From Lachnospiraceae bacterium (GTDB taxonomy: Bacteria; Bacillota; Clostridia; Lachnospirales; Lachnospiraceae), in the NCBI GenBank assembly GCA_017455525.1, contig JAFTAP010000078.1, positions 1-64,000 on the forward strand: a stretch of 64,000 bases of DNA, read 5' to 3'. How positions within the stretch are numbered: the first letter of the stretch is position 1; every line of letters begins with the position of its first letter. The notes under the pieces are model-generated. The model did not search any database. It was not told where the DNA came from and was given only the letters and a program-made list of their open reading frames with translations. This document shows, in pieces, positions 1 to 8,853 of this stretch. A program made the translations under genes and the position numbers.

Positions 1-57
1 AGAATCGAGGAATCGTTTCGAATTATGAAATCGGAGTTAGATGCACGTCCTGTATAC

Positions 58-1119
58 CTACAAAAAGAGGAAACGATAACCGGGCACTTTCTGATCTGTT
101 ATCTTGCAGTCCTTCTTACAAGACTGCTCCAGTTTAAGGTACTTGAAAATAAGTACTGTTCTGAAGAGATCTTTGCCTTCATCCGTGACTTTAGAATCGC
201 AAAAATCTCTGATCGAAAATATATGAACCTTGCAAGAAATAGTGTCTTCATAAAGGACTTGACTAAAAAAACAGGTAAAGAATAATTGCATAGACCCAAG
301 CATCGCAACCATAAGAAGAACCGGCATCATCCCGGCGGAAAAATCGTCCCATATGATAAATTTCAGAACTATATAGAACAAAGCTACAAGTATACTGAAA
401 ACAGATAATGCAAACCCCAGTATTGTCGCAATACGAAGCCCCACCTTAGTATATGTAGTAAATGACAGCATCGCAGCATCGTATAATGTAAAGAAATTAT
501 TATGAGTCTTACCGGCCGCCCTCTTTGCTTGCTCATACAGTATATCTTTACGCTTGTATCCAAGCTCTGCCACAATCCCACGTATGAAGGGTTCAGGATC
601 ATCTATAGATTTCAGAACTTCGATAAAGCTTTTGTCATACAGTCCGAAGCCTGTAAAATGCTCTATCTGCTCCACATCTGACATCTTACGTATCATCTTA
701 TAGTAGCAAGTCCGCAGGAACCGCATAATCCTGTTCTCCCTGCTTGAAGCCTTTATTCCGCAGACTATCTTATATCCCTGCTCCCATTCATGCACGAACT
801 GTGGTATGATTTCCACAGGATCCTAGAAATCACAGCACAAAGTTACTGTACAGTCTCCTGTTGTCTGGCACATCGCATGGAAAGGAGAATTGAACTGCCC
901 GAAGTTCTTCGCGTTGAGTATTGCCTTTATTCTTTTATTCTCCGCACATATCTGCCTAAGCAACTCACGTGTGCCGTCGGTCGAGCAGTTATCAATAAAT
1001 AAAAGCTCATAATCATACCTTTTCAGCTCATTGTCCATAAGCCTGACAATGGCTTCACTCATCGGTACAACGTTTTCTCTTTCATTATAGCAGGGTATCA
1101 TAAAGCTTATTGTCTGCAT
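58..1119 (-). pseudogene. GT2 glycosyltransferase (DPM1/GtrB-like) broken by an in-frame amber codon
   Basis: Two consecutive open stretches are one gene in one frame: a 98-residue GT-A N-terminus (IPCYNERENV near residue 10, DNCSTDGT near 44) ends at a TAG at 823-825, and the frame continues without a shift through Asp-Pro and 252 more residues carrying the C-terminal pair of membrane segments. In the intact paralogue at 5885-6835 the same place reads DFQDPPE; here it is DF-stop-DPVE, so a single CAG to TAG change explains it. Family members transfer a sugar to undecaprenyl phosphate or another acceptor at the membrane. The ATG overlaps the 3' end of pseG by 13 bases. TAG ends other genes here, so read-through is unlikely. 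A sequencing error cannot be excluded. Confidence 0.85.
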
Positions 1120-2171
1120 ATCTCCGTCAATATCCTGTCTGCTCCAAGTCCATCCACCGTTTCCTTCATGGCAGAAAAAAGCATCATCCGCCCTTCATAA
1201 TTATCTGCCAATGCTAAAGCTTTATCCAGCACCAGCTTAGCCATCTCATTCATACTGTAGTCCCTAATGTCGCCACAATACTCCATCAGCCCTTTTTTTG
1301 AAAACCCTTTTGCCCCGGGCAACTGATTATCCGCTATGGTATATATTACCGACGGGGTACGAGTCGCACAGAGCTCGAAAAGAGTTGAGCCGGAAGCCGA
1401 TATTGCCACGTCGCATTTTTCCATAATCTCACCCATATTAGTGATATTTTCATAAACAACAATACTGCTGCCTGTCTCTGCTTTTCTCCTGATATCGTGA
1501 CTGTCCGGATTGCAGGCTCCTATTATCAGATGGAAAATGTGTTTTCCGTCTCCGCGACTTATTATTTCATCAGTCAGGCCAAGCAAAACATGATAACTGT
1601 CCGCCCCGCCAGTGGTGATAAGAATATCCTTCCCTGCCTCACGTATTTTCGACCGTTTACATTGGCTGAACTCTTTTCTCAGTGGAGCAAATCGGGGTCC
1701 AAGCAATAGTTTAGGAAGACTTATCCCCGCCTCGGTATACATCCTCCTGTAGGTCTGTTCCAATGAACCCACAAGGATATCGTAGTTCAAGATATAATCA
1801 CAGGAATATGCAAAACAAAGCATATCATCTATATAAACAACTTTAGCGCCAGTCCTATTACAAAAAGATTGTATTACAGTAAAATATTTTTCAGTAACAC
1901 AATATGAATCAATAATAACAACATCCGGAGCTGCTTCAGACAAAACGCTGATAAACCTTTCTATCTCACCATCCATACAGTCATACGCTGTACCTAAAAC
2001 GATATCTCTGAATCCGCGAGCCTCTATAGTTTTCTTGAAATCCGATCCGGAAGTAACAAATAAAACCTCTATGTCAGGATGCTCTGATGCATATTCTGCT
2101 ATAGACAAGCATCTCATTACATGCCCGCTTCCAATTATTGCATTTCCGTCAGCCCTGAAAAGTATTTTCAC
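1107..2171 (-). CDS. pseG: UDP-2,4-diacetamido-2,4,6-trideoxy-beta-L-altropyranose hydrolase
   Basis: PseG removes UDP from the fully acetylated altropyranose intermediate of pseudaminic-acid synthesis in the cytoplasm. The protein opens with FRADGNAIIGSGHVMRC and has the two-lobed MurG-like fold pattern, with a glycine-rich ITTGGAD segment at mid-chain and SASGSTLFELCA near the end. A GTG start at 2171 is chosen over an ATG 16 codons upstream because it places the G-x-G-H-V-M-R histidine at residue 17, where the characterised Campylobacter enzyme has its catalytic base. It overlaps pseH by 23 bases, and pseI comes just before that, so three consecutive pathway steps are coupled. Confidence 0.88.
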   Translation of the reverse strand: MKILFRADGNAIIGSGHVMRCLSIAEYASEHPDIEVLFVTSGSDFKKTIEARGFRDIVLGTAYDCMDGEIERFISVLSEAAPDVVIIDSYCVTEKYFTVIQSFCNRTGAKVVYIDDMLCFAYSCDYILNYDILVGSLEQTYRRMYTEAGISLPKLLLGPRFAPLRKEFSQCKRSKIREAGKDILITTGGADSYHVLLGLTDEIISRGDGKHIFHLIIGACNPDSHDIRRKAETGSSIVVYENITNMGEIMEKCDVAISASGSTLFELCATRTPSVIYTIADNQLPGAKGFSKKGLMEYCGDIRDYSMNEMAKLVLDKALALADNYEGRMMLFSAMKETVDGLGADRILTEICRQ

Positions 2172-2616
2172 GAACAAACACCATCTGCCTGAATTCTTCA
2201 GTATAGCCAAGTCCTTCAAAAACTGCCAATGAAGCCTTGTTTTCCGGCTTTACTCTACCGACAATCCTGTCTACATCCGGTCTCTCTCTGCCAAGCATCT
2301 CTTCTGCCATCTTAAGCATTACCGAACCAAATCCCTTTCCTCTGTAAGCGCTGTCTATGCTGTACCCTATCTCGGCTTCACTTTCATTCACCGTGAGCCT
2401 GATCTGACCTATGGGTACGTCTTTATTCATTAGAATATACTGATAGACATCTTCGTCATTAAGAACCCTCTTAAACCAGTTTAGATGCTCGTCCCATTCT
2501 ATTCTACGCGAGGAAAAGGAATTTCTTCTTACCGTCTCATCATTTGCCCATCGGAATAATAATTCCGCATCCTGAATAGTGGCTTTACGAAGACTGATAT
2601 CAGGTTTGCAGATCAC
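2149..2616 (-). CDS. pseH: GNAT N-acetyltransferase, PseH-like
   Basis: A 155-residue RimJ/RimL-type GNAT enzyme. It opens with ISLRKATIQDAELLFRWAND and contains the acetyl-CoA loop YRGKGFGSVMLKMAEE at about residues 90-105. PseH acetylates the 4-amino group of the UDP-4-amino-altrosamine intermediate using acetyl-CoA. The family alone does not fix the substrate, but its position between pseI (4-base overlap) and pseG (23-base overlap) makes this role very likely. Length is normal for PseH. Confidence 0.8.
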   Translation of the reverse strand: MICKPDISLRKATIQDAELLFRWANDETVRRNSFSSRRIEWDEHLNWFKRVLNDEDVYQYILMNKDVPIGQIRLTVNESEAEIGYSIDSAYRGKGFGSVMLKMAEEMLGRERPDVDRIVGRVKPENKASLAVFEGLGYTEEFRQMVFVRENTFQG

Positions 2617-3641
2617 GACATCTCCTCCCTTACCGGATCTCCCATCCTGTAAGAATTTTTGCTCTTCTCGCCAAGCAGATTATTATAATACTTGGGCTTC
2701 ATTCCATACCCGGGTCTGATAATCCTGATATTCTGCTCAGTAAACGCTTCCCCCTCAGCAATATCCCTTACTGCAAAAATACTGCGTCTGAACACTATGG
2801 AATCCTTCTCTCCGTCAGTCAACTCATAGTCAGGTCCCCTTGATATAGTCTTTGCATTGCGTACATTCCTTACCATCTTCGCAAACTCATCAACGGGCAT
2901 CGAAAAACCGCTGTCCACGCTGTTCACACCATCCAGTTTGATATGCTTCTCCACCACGCATGCGCCAAGTGATACCCCGACTACTGCCCCGAGGCTGCCC
3001 TTGCTATGATCGGAAAGCCCGACCGGAAGCCGGAATCTTCCAATCATATCCGGAATATTGCCCAGATGCATATCAGCCCAGGGGGCGGGATACTCACTGC
3101 AGCATTTCAGCAGTACAATTTGTTCAGTCCCTGTTCTTTTACAAGCATCTACAGCATCCTGAATCTCATCTATACTTCCCATTCCGGTAGATATTATAAT
3201 CGGCTTTCCCTTACCGGCCACATATTCTATTAAAGGTATATCCACCATTTCATAGCTTGCGATCTTATAAGCTTCTATTCCCAGATCATCTAAAAAATCA
3301 ACTCCATCCCTGTCAAAAGGAGTAGAAAGAAAATCTATACCATTCCTTTCACACTCTTTCCTGATGCGCCCCTGCCATTCGTAAGGAGTACCTGCCTCCT
3401 TATAAAGATCATAAAGCTTATATCCATCCCAAAGACCGCCTTTCACTTTGAAATACTCATTATCGCAGTCTATGGTAAGGGAATCCGCTGTATATGTCTG
3501 GATCTTCAGACAGTCCGCCCCGGCCTTTGCTGCCTGCCGCACGATCTCAAGCGCGTTATCCAGCGAGCCGCCATGGTTTGCACTCATCTCGGCTATAATA
3601 TAAACTTCATCATTTTGGATTTTATCATACATATGGAACAT
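2613..3641 (-). CDS. pseI: Pseudaminic acid synthase (NeuB family, C-terminal SAF domain)
   Basis: It condenses 2,4-diacetamido-2,4,6-trideoxy-L-altrose with phosphoenolpyruvate to give pseudaminic acid. A NeuB TIM barrel begins with IIAEMSANHGGSLDNA, followed by GADCLKIQTYT and FLSTPFD; GLSDHS and VVEKHIKLD are metal and substrate loops. The C-terminal 60 residues (RRSIFAVRDIAEGEAFT onward) are the antifreeze-like SAF cap. The combination CDNEYF then LWDGYKLYDLYKEA is typical of PseI and not of NeuB or LegI. Its length of 342 fits. The cytidylyltransferase PseF and dehydratase PseB are not in the window and may lie beyond its left edge. Confidence 0.88.
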   Translation of the reverse strand: MFHMYDKIQNDEVYIIAEMSANHGGSLDNALEIVRQAAKAGADCLKIQTYTADSLTIDCDNEYFKVKGGLWDGYKLYDLYKEAGTPYEWQGRIRKECERNGIDFLSTPFDRDGVDFLDDLGIEAYKIASYEMVDIPLIEYVAGKGKPIIISTGMGSIDEIQDAVDACKRTGTEQIVLLKCCSEYPAPWADMHLGNIPDMIGRFRLPVGLSDHSKGSLGAVVGVSLGACVVEKHIKLDGVNSVDSGFSMPVDEFAKMVRNVRNAKTISRGPDYELTDGEKDSIVFRRSIFAVRDIAEGEAFTEQNIRIIRPGYGMKPKYYNNLLGEKSKNSYRMGDPVREEMS

Positions 3642-3648
3642 AAAAACT

Positions 3649-4890
3649 TTACCCCGCCTTTTGCCTGATTACTCTTTGATATATCACGAAATAATATCCA
3701 AAAAGCATAATTATCACGCAAAGATATCCTATGGAAGCCCCGATAGTCCCCCATATCTTAACTGCATAATTCAATATCACTATCCCTACAGCAACCGCAA
3801 AAAGGTATCCGTATAGGATAAGCTTCTGTCTCCTCATAAGCGTAAGGAGCACAGAAAAATACCCTGACATTGCCAAAAATCCCCCTGCAATCTGAAGAAT
3901 AACAAGTTCACACCGGAATCCGGATAAATCGGTGTGATAAATAACAGATAAGACAGGTACCCCGATAATCCACGCCCCGCAGATACATAGCACGGCTATA
4001 AGAGTAACTGCCATTGTCTGCCTCCTTACATCATACCTGAATTTTTGAATGTCACCGTCATTGTACTCTATGGTCAATCTGACCACTGTAGGCTGATATA
4101 TGAATTGGTTCAGAAGCCCTATGACAAAAACAGGCATAGCCACAAACCCATAGCAGGCCTGTATCTCGTCATCCATATATCTGTCAATGGAAAACTTAGG
4201 TATATTGCTTATGAATATCGAGCAGAAACCGGCAATGAACAGAGGCGTGGTCTGCCTGAATAAATCCAAAAGCCACGAAGGAGCTTTCGATACAGCTTTG
4301 CTCCTGATAAGATCTGCCCCCATATTCCTTTTCCGGAGGAGCCACATCCATATAATGAAAACTACACTCCCGCCTGTTGCGCCGAATAATAAGGACAGTA
4401 CAATATCATTAGTAATGATCATCCCTGTCAAAAACAGGGAAAGGATCACGATCCATCTCGAGGTAAACATCTGAGCTCCGGCATATAATCTGTCCTCAGC
4501 CTGAAGCATCCCCCAGAAGCAATCCTCTAAAGCTTCTATCATATATATATATGCAATAAGGATAATGCAATGCGCCTTCCGGTCATCATAATGGGCTATC
4601 ATAATATACGCCGTCAGGGATACAGCCATCAGTACAAGTGAACACAGCCTCTGTATCATGTACATTCGGAAGGAGAATTGTTTTCTGGCATCCGTGACCT
4701 GATATATCCTGCCTCCATATTTCCCTATGGTCATCAACACGTTACCGGACGCGAACGCAAGCGAGAGGATTCCTGCGTCAGCAAGATGCCCGTATCTTGT
4801 CACGATCATGGACATCACAACCGCTTCGGCTGCATTTATCACGCCTGCGGCCGTGTTCCACAGATAATCTTTTTGACGTGATGTATCCAT
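3649..4890 (-). CDS. Wzx-like polysaccharide flippase
   Basis: A 413-residue MATE/MOP-superfamily membrane protein with about twelve hydrophobic segments. It starts with TSRQKDYLWNTAAGVINAAEAVVMSMIVTRY, the usual first helix and loop of PST-type oligosaccharide flippases. Such proteins move undecaprenyl-diphosphate-linked repeat units across the membrane. It lies between the Pse genes and an epimerase with gaps of 5-7 bases. It is one of two flippases in the window (the other is at 14521-15966) and the shorter of the two. The cargo cannot be told from sequence. Confidence 0.8.
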   Translation of the reverse strand: MDTSRQKDYLWNTAAGVINAAEAVVMSMIVTRYGHLADAGILSLAFASGNVLMTIGKYGGRIYQVTDARKQFSFRMYMIQRLCSLVLMAVSLTAYIMIAHYDDRKAHCIILIAYIYMIEALEDCFWGMLQAEDRLYAGAQMFTSRWIVILSLFLTGMIITNDIVLSLLFGATGGSVVFIIWMWLLRKRNMGADLIRSKAVSKAPSWLLDLFRQTTPLFIAGFCSIFISNIPKFSIDRYMDDEIQACYGFVAMPVFVIGLLNQFIYQPTVVRLTIEYNDGDIQKFRYDVRRQTMAVTLIAVLCICGAWIIGVPVLSVIYHTDLSGFRCELVILQIAGGFLAMSGYFSVLLTLMRRQKLILYGYLFAVAVGIVILNYAVKIWGTIGASIGYLCVIIMLFGYYFVIYQRVIRQKAG

Positions 4891-4895
4891 CCTTT

Positions 4896-5786
4896 TCAGG
4901 TCATCTCGGCTTTCAATTCCTGAATTTTAGTCCTGAAATCTGTCTTGGGAACCCACCCCGTATCCCTTTTCAGCTTTTCAACAGACGGCTGAAGTGATAC
5001 GAATGGTTTCGGATCCTCTCCGTACGGAATTGAAGAATTTTTGCCATATATATCGTTGATAATCTCCACATATTCCTTCAATGGGCGATACCTGCCATCT
5101 GCAATATTGTATATCTCCCCATTTCCGCCCTTTTCAGCTATCGCAAGCAGTGCTTCGCCTGCATCTTTACCATACAGGAAGTCCCAGTTCTGTCGGCAGG
5201 ACGACAGTGAAATATCACTTCCGTTCTGAAAGCTCTCCATAAGCCGAGGGATAAGTCTCTCAGCCGGCTCGTTTTCCCCATATACGCTGAAGATCCTGCC
5301 CCAGACCCACTCCATGCCGTTTTCCTCTGCAATTTGTTTGGACAGATAACAGGCTGCTAACTTGGAAACACCATATGCGCAGAAAGGAGCAGGCCATGTA
5401 TCTTCCGTTATCTCTTCTTCCGTACTCCCGTACTCTGCCTGAGAGCCGATCCCTACAAACCGCCGGCATCCTGTTTCTGAAGCCAGCTTTGCCATCCTTA
5501 GGGTAATCCAAGCATTCCTCATCTGTGTGTCGTAATCATATCTTCCTCCGGACATCCATGCCATATGGAAGAAAAGATCGCATTGTCCGGGGATAAGTGA
5601 TGATAACGTTTCATCTGAATAAACATCTGCCTCTATGCATACGACATTGTTTAGTCCAGCTAAACGCCCATTGTGAGTCGAGCCGGGACGAAGGACAGCA
5701 TAAACTCTATATCCATTCTCTGACAGAGTCTTAGTCAGATGACATCCGGCAAAACCTGCCGCTCCTGTGACAATAGCCGTTTTCAT
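4896..5786 (-). CDS. NAD(P)-dependent nucleotide-sugar epimerase/dehydratase (extended SDR)
   Basis: A 296-residue extended short-chain dehydrogenase. The Rossmann signature VTGAAGFAGCHL is at residues 6-17, a serine-containing GSQAEYG is at about 115, and the active-site YGVSKLAACYL carries the Tyr-x-x-x-Lys pair. The substrate half contains WGRIFSVYGENEPAERLIPRL. It acts on a nucleotide sugar in the cytoplasm; the precise reaction (epimerase, reductase or dehydratase) is not decidable here. It closely resembles the protein at 37576-38589 (shared FAWM, GSQAEYG and WDFLY/WDYLY motifs), so the two polysaccharide sets carry paralogues. Confidence 0.8.
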   Translation of the reverse strand: MKTAIVTGAAGFAGCHLTKTLSENGYRVYAVLRPGSTHNGRLAGLNNVVCIEADVYSDETLSSLIPGQCDLFFHMAWMSGGRYDYDTQMRNAWITLRMAKLASETGCRRFVGIGSQAEYGSTEEEITEDTWPAPFCAYGVSKLAACYLSKQIAEENGMEWVWGRIFSVYGENEPAERLIPRLMESFQNGSDISLSSCRQNWDFLYGKDAGEALLAIAEKGGNGEIYNIADGRYRPLKEYVEIINDIYGKNSSIPYGEDPKPFVSLQPSVEKLKRDTGWVPKTDFRTKIQELKAEMT

Positions 5787-5884
5787 AATGAGATTATTAA
5801 TCTTCGCTCATCTGCAGAAACGCTTTTCTTCAGTATCCGCACATTCTTATTCCAGCCTCTGAAAACTGATTGCAATATACGCAT

Positions 5885-6835
5885 CTATGAATCAAACCCT
5901 ATCTTTTCACTCAGAATCACGTCAGGCTGCCTTGTAACCTTGCGCAGTATTACACCTATATACTCCCCTATAATCCCCAGAAAGAAAAGCTGTATAGACC
6001 CTATAAAGAAAACCCCGATAAGTATCGGAGCAGAGCCAGCGTTAAACGTATTCCAGTAACGCAGCTTAAACACTAAGTAGAACAAGCCAATAATAAAAGT
6101 GATAAATGACAACACTATCCCCAATACGGTCATCAACCGCAGGGGAACGGTAGATGTCGTCACCATTGAATTTATGGAGAATGACAGACTGCGCCAGACA
6201 TTATATGAAGACTTTCCGCTTTTCCTCGCCTGCTGCTTATACTGTATTAGTTTTACAGTATACCCCATATCAGCCAATGCAAATCTGAAATAATAGTCAT
6301 AATCCGTTTTTTGAAATTCATCCAACACTTCGCGGTCCATCAAGGTAATCCCTGATATATGCTCGTATTGAGGAATATCGGAAATGAGCCTGATTATCCT
6401 GTAATAAAGATGCCGCAGAGAGTATTTCAGTCTACCTTCCTCTGATCCGACTTTTTGACCGCATACAACTTTATACCCTGCCTCCCAATGCTTAATGAAC
6501 TCGGGTATAAGTTCCGGCGGATCCTGGAAGTCTGCAGCAAGCGCGATCATTACCTCCCCGGAAACATACTTCATTGTGTTTCTGCCGGATCTGCCGTCAA
6601 CTCCATAGTTTCGACTGTTAAACAGCGCCTTCACATGATCATCGGTTTTAGCTATCTCCCTAAGCAGCTCTCTTGTTCCATCCGTAGAACAGTTATCAGT
6701 GAAAATGATCTCATACCGATAGCCTGTTTCCACCATTACTTTAGTGATGGACTCATACATAGGACGTATGTTACCTATTTCATTATAGCAGGGTAAACAG
6801 ATAGATATTAACTTGCCGCCGTCATTTTCATTCAT
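5885..6835 (-). CDS. GT2 glycosyltransferase, DPM1/GtrB-like, with two C-terminal membrane segments
   Basis: The intact counterpart of the broken first gene. The GT-A domain has ISICLPCYNEIGNI, FTDNCSTDGTREL and ALAADFQDPPELI, the last being the conserved Asp-x-Gln-Asp-Pro-Pro-Glu site; two long hydrophobic segments follow (about residues 230-260 and 265-295). Enzymes of this type load a sugar onto undecaprenyl phosphate for transfer outside the cell. The start is set at the ATG at 6835, nine bases after AAGGA; an upstream in-frame TTG is too close to that site. It overlaps the preceding methyltransferase gene by 8 bases. The donor sugar is unknown. Confidence 0.85.
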   Translation of the reverse strand: MNENDGGKLISICLPCYNEIGNIRPMYESITKVMVETGYRYEIIFTDNCSTDGTRELLREIAKTDDHVKALFNSRNYGVDGRSGRNTMKYVSGEVMIALAADFQDPPELIPEFIKHWEAGYKVVCGQKVGSEEGRLKYSLRHLYYRIIRLISDIPQYEHISGITLMDREVLDEFQKTDYDYYFRFALADMGYTVKLIQYKQQARKSGKSSYNVWRSLSFSINSMVTTSTVPLRLMTVLGIVLSFITFIIGLFYLVFKLRYWNTFNAGSAPILIGVFFIGSIQLFFLGIIGEYIGVILRKVTRQPDVILSEKIGFDS

Positions 6836-7838
6836 ATACAACTGTCCTTTTCCTAAAAAATGAAAACTCTCTCTCTGTATTCTTTTCTGTCAGGCTGCCT
6901 TTTTCGATGATACTCAGGCCTCTATCAATAAAGGATTGGCAGAACTTGTTGTACATCTTATCTCCGCTTATGTTCTGGGACTCAAATAATAATATGCCGC
7001 GATCATTCAGCATGCTGCATATCCTATTTGAATAATCATCAGGCGACATGCCAATCCAAATATGTACAGCAAAAGAAAAAATGCAATCATACTTCTTCCC
7101 TTGAGAATCGTAATCATTAAAATCACCTGAAATATAATTGACGTTCTCAATGTTAAGTAATTTAGCAATATATCTTGAATAAGCCGAAAGATTTTCATCA
7201 TATTCCAATGCCGTTATTTCCTTAACCTTATCAGCTATGGACAAATCCAAAAAACCGACATTACAGCCTATATCCAGCACATCATAGTCCGAATGTAAAT
7301 ACTGTTCCAGCTTGTATTTTTTCAAGCGCATTTCCGTAGATCTTTCGCCGCATATGCCGAACCTTGGAAAACTCTGGTAGAATGTATCCCCTCCGAAAGT
7401 ATGCGTAGCCTCAAAGTATTTCTCAATTATTTCATCTCTTATTTCAATCTCATCTTTGTCAAGCTGCACGTCCGACAATATGACATTACGTTTTTCTGCC
7501 GCGGAGCACGACCCCATACTAAAAAACTTTACCGCCGGAACTATTGTTTCAAATACTCCCCTGACGTCGTCATATACCTCCGGATGGTATACCTCTGTTA
7601 CTGAAACAAGAAGCATCGTTCCCTCTGATTCCATAGCTTTTACTTCATCAATAGAGTATACGGCATCACCGTCAATTCGATCGCACTCTTTTGATGTAAC
7701 AACATAGCCGCGAAACTTATAAGCCCATTCACTTTCACGAACCATATTCCTGAGATGCTTTCCTACTCCGCCGGTTCCAAATATATAGATTTTTTTCCCT
7801 TGCTCAAGAATTACATTCCATTCGCCATTATTTGCCAT
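6828..7838 (-). CDS. Rossmann-fronted SAM-dependent methyltransferase
   Basis: Two parts are visible. Residues 12-110 form a nucleotide-binding-like module starting IYIFGTGGVGKHLRN, of the kind seen before glycosyltransferases and aldolases in capsule loci. Residues 180-310 are a class I methyltransferase: VLDIGCNVGFLDL (motif I), ITALEYDENLS (acidic end of strand 2), ISGDFNDYD, then YDCIFSFAVHIW and LLFESQN. A sugar or lipid-linked glycan acceptor is likely from context. The next protein (7948-8853) begins with the same module (IYIYGAGVIGYNLSR) joined to something else, so this front half is shuffled among local enzymes. Confidence 0.7.
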   Translation of the reverse strand: MANNGEWNVILEQGKKIYIFGTGGVGKHLRNMVRESEWAYKFRGYVVTSKECDRIDGDAVYSIDEVKAMESEGTMLLVSVTEVYHPEVYDDVRGVFETIVPAVKFFSMGSCSAAEKRNVILSDVQLDKDEIEIRDEIIEKYFEATHTFGGDTFYQSFPRFGICGERSTEMRLKKYKLEQYLHSDYDVLDIGCNVGFLDLSIADKVKEITALEYDENLSAYSRYIAKLLNIENVNYISGDFNDYDSQGKKYDCIFSFAVHIWIGMSPDDYSNRICSMLNDRGILLFESQNISGDKMYNKFCQSFIDRGLSIIEKGSLTEKNTEREFSFFRKRTVVYE

Positions 7839-7947
7839 AACCGGTTACTCTCTTACAAATCACAATCAGATTCTTTTGTAATAGCACTAAACAGTTTAGT
7901 GCCAACAAGCCTCACGTATAAACTTTTTGATATCATAACAACACTTA

Positions 7948-8853
7948 TTATATCTTATTATCATTCTTCATCAATTCATATTCTGACTTCTTCAGAATTA
8001 TGGGAACTTCTTCCAGTCCCTGCGTCAATAAGAAGAAGTACCTATGATAACCGTCAATTATATAAACCTTATCATTTTCATAGATACACTGAATTGGCAT
8101 ATCCCAGAAAAAAGAAATGTCCTTCTTCAAAGCATCTGAATATACTCCATACAGATCTATCCTATCCATCAATAACCGCTTCTTCGACTCTTGTGTGGTC
8201 CTCCCGCTAATGAGCATATACTCATTAAGCTTTTCTTCGTCATAGTCTTGATTTTTTAAGCAGTCAAACAATTCCATATAGGGGCGAAACTCAAAGGCAG
8301 ATTTAAAATAATATCTGCTCAAAGCTTGCTCTCTTTCTATTTCGATATAACCCTCCTTCCCTTTCTTCTTACCTGAGTATAGATGACGCGCCGGAAACAG
8401 GAAAGATATATACTCTCTATAATCATTACGAATAATAAAATGATTAGCATTGTCAACATGATATTTTGGTATATCAACATCAAATTGATGGTGGTTTACT
8501 ATCTCAATGTATGAAAACCTATACTGTTGCCTACGCTTTTGAGAAATATTAGCTTTTAACGGAAGAAAAAGGATCCGTTCTACACCCCGAAATAAATTTA
8601 TCTTAGCTGCTATATCATCGTGAGCGAGTCCGTTGTTAAGCGTTATTAAAACAGTATCCTTTTCATCTGCCTTCTGTAAATATTCGTCCAAGGTCATCGT
8701 AGGAAGGTCTGATTGTGAAACACATTGATCTATGTATGAACATACTATATAACCGCACCTACGTAATGCCCGAGAGAGATTGTATCCAATCACCCCGGCG
8801 CCATATATGTATATATTATCATTTTTACACAATCTAAACATCTCTTCCTGCAT
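7948..8853 (-). CDS. Rossmann module joined to a ParB/Srx-like domain; function unknown
   Basis: I do not recognise a named family for the whole 301-residue protein. Residues 12-115 begin IYIYGAGVIGYNLSRALRR and look like the nucleotide-binding-like module of the methyltransferase next door. The C-terminal 80 residues contain KVYIIDGYHRYFFLL followed by GLEEVPIIL, which matches the G-x-H-R box and following strand of ParB/sulfiredoxin-fold domains. Some ParB-fold proteins are nucleotide-dependent enzymes rather than partition proteins. It is 1 base from pseC and about 110 bases from the methyltransferase, so it probably belongs to the sugar pathway. A regulatory role is possible. No membrane segment is seen. 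Confidence 0.5.
   Translation of the reverse strand: MQEEMFRLCKNDNIYIYGAGVIGYNLSRALRRCGYIVCSYIDQCVSQSDLPTMTLDEYLQKADEKDTVLITLNNGLAHDDIAAKINLFRGVERILFLPLKANISQKRRQQYRFSYIEIVNHHQFDVDIPKYHVDNANHFIIRNDYREYISFLFPARHLYSGKKKGKEGYIEIEREQALSRYYFKSAFEFRPYMELFDCLKNQDYDEEKLNEYMLISGRTTQESKKRLLMDRIDLYGVYSDALKKDISFFWDMPIQCIYENDKVYIIDGYHRYFFLLTQGLEEVPIILKKSEYELMKNDNKI

Noticed and set aside
1..57. A further gene at the left edge
   Set aside because: Only 57 bases are left after the last stop, with no supportable frame.
58..1119. Programmed amber read-through or recoding of TAG
   Set aside because: TAG is the normal stop of several intact genes here, including those ending at 20478, 48766 and 61387; no special context or recoding element is seen.
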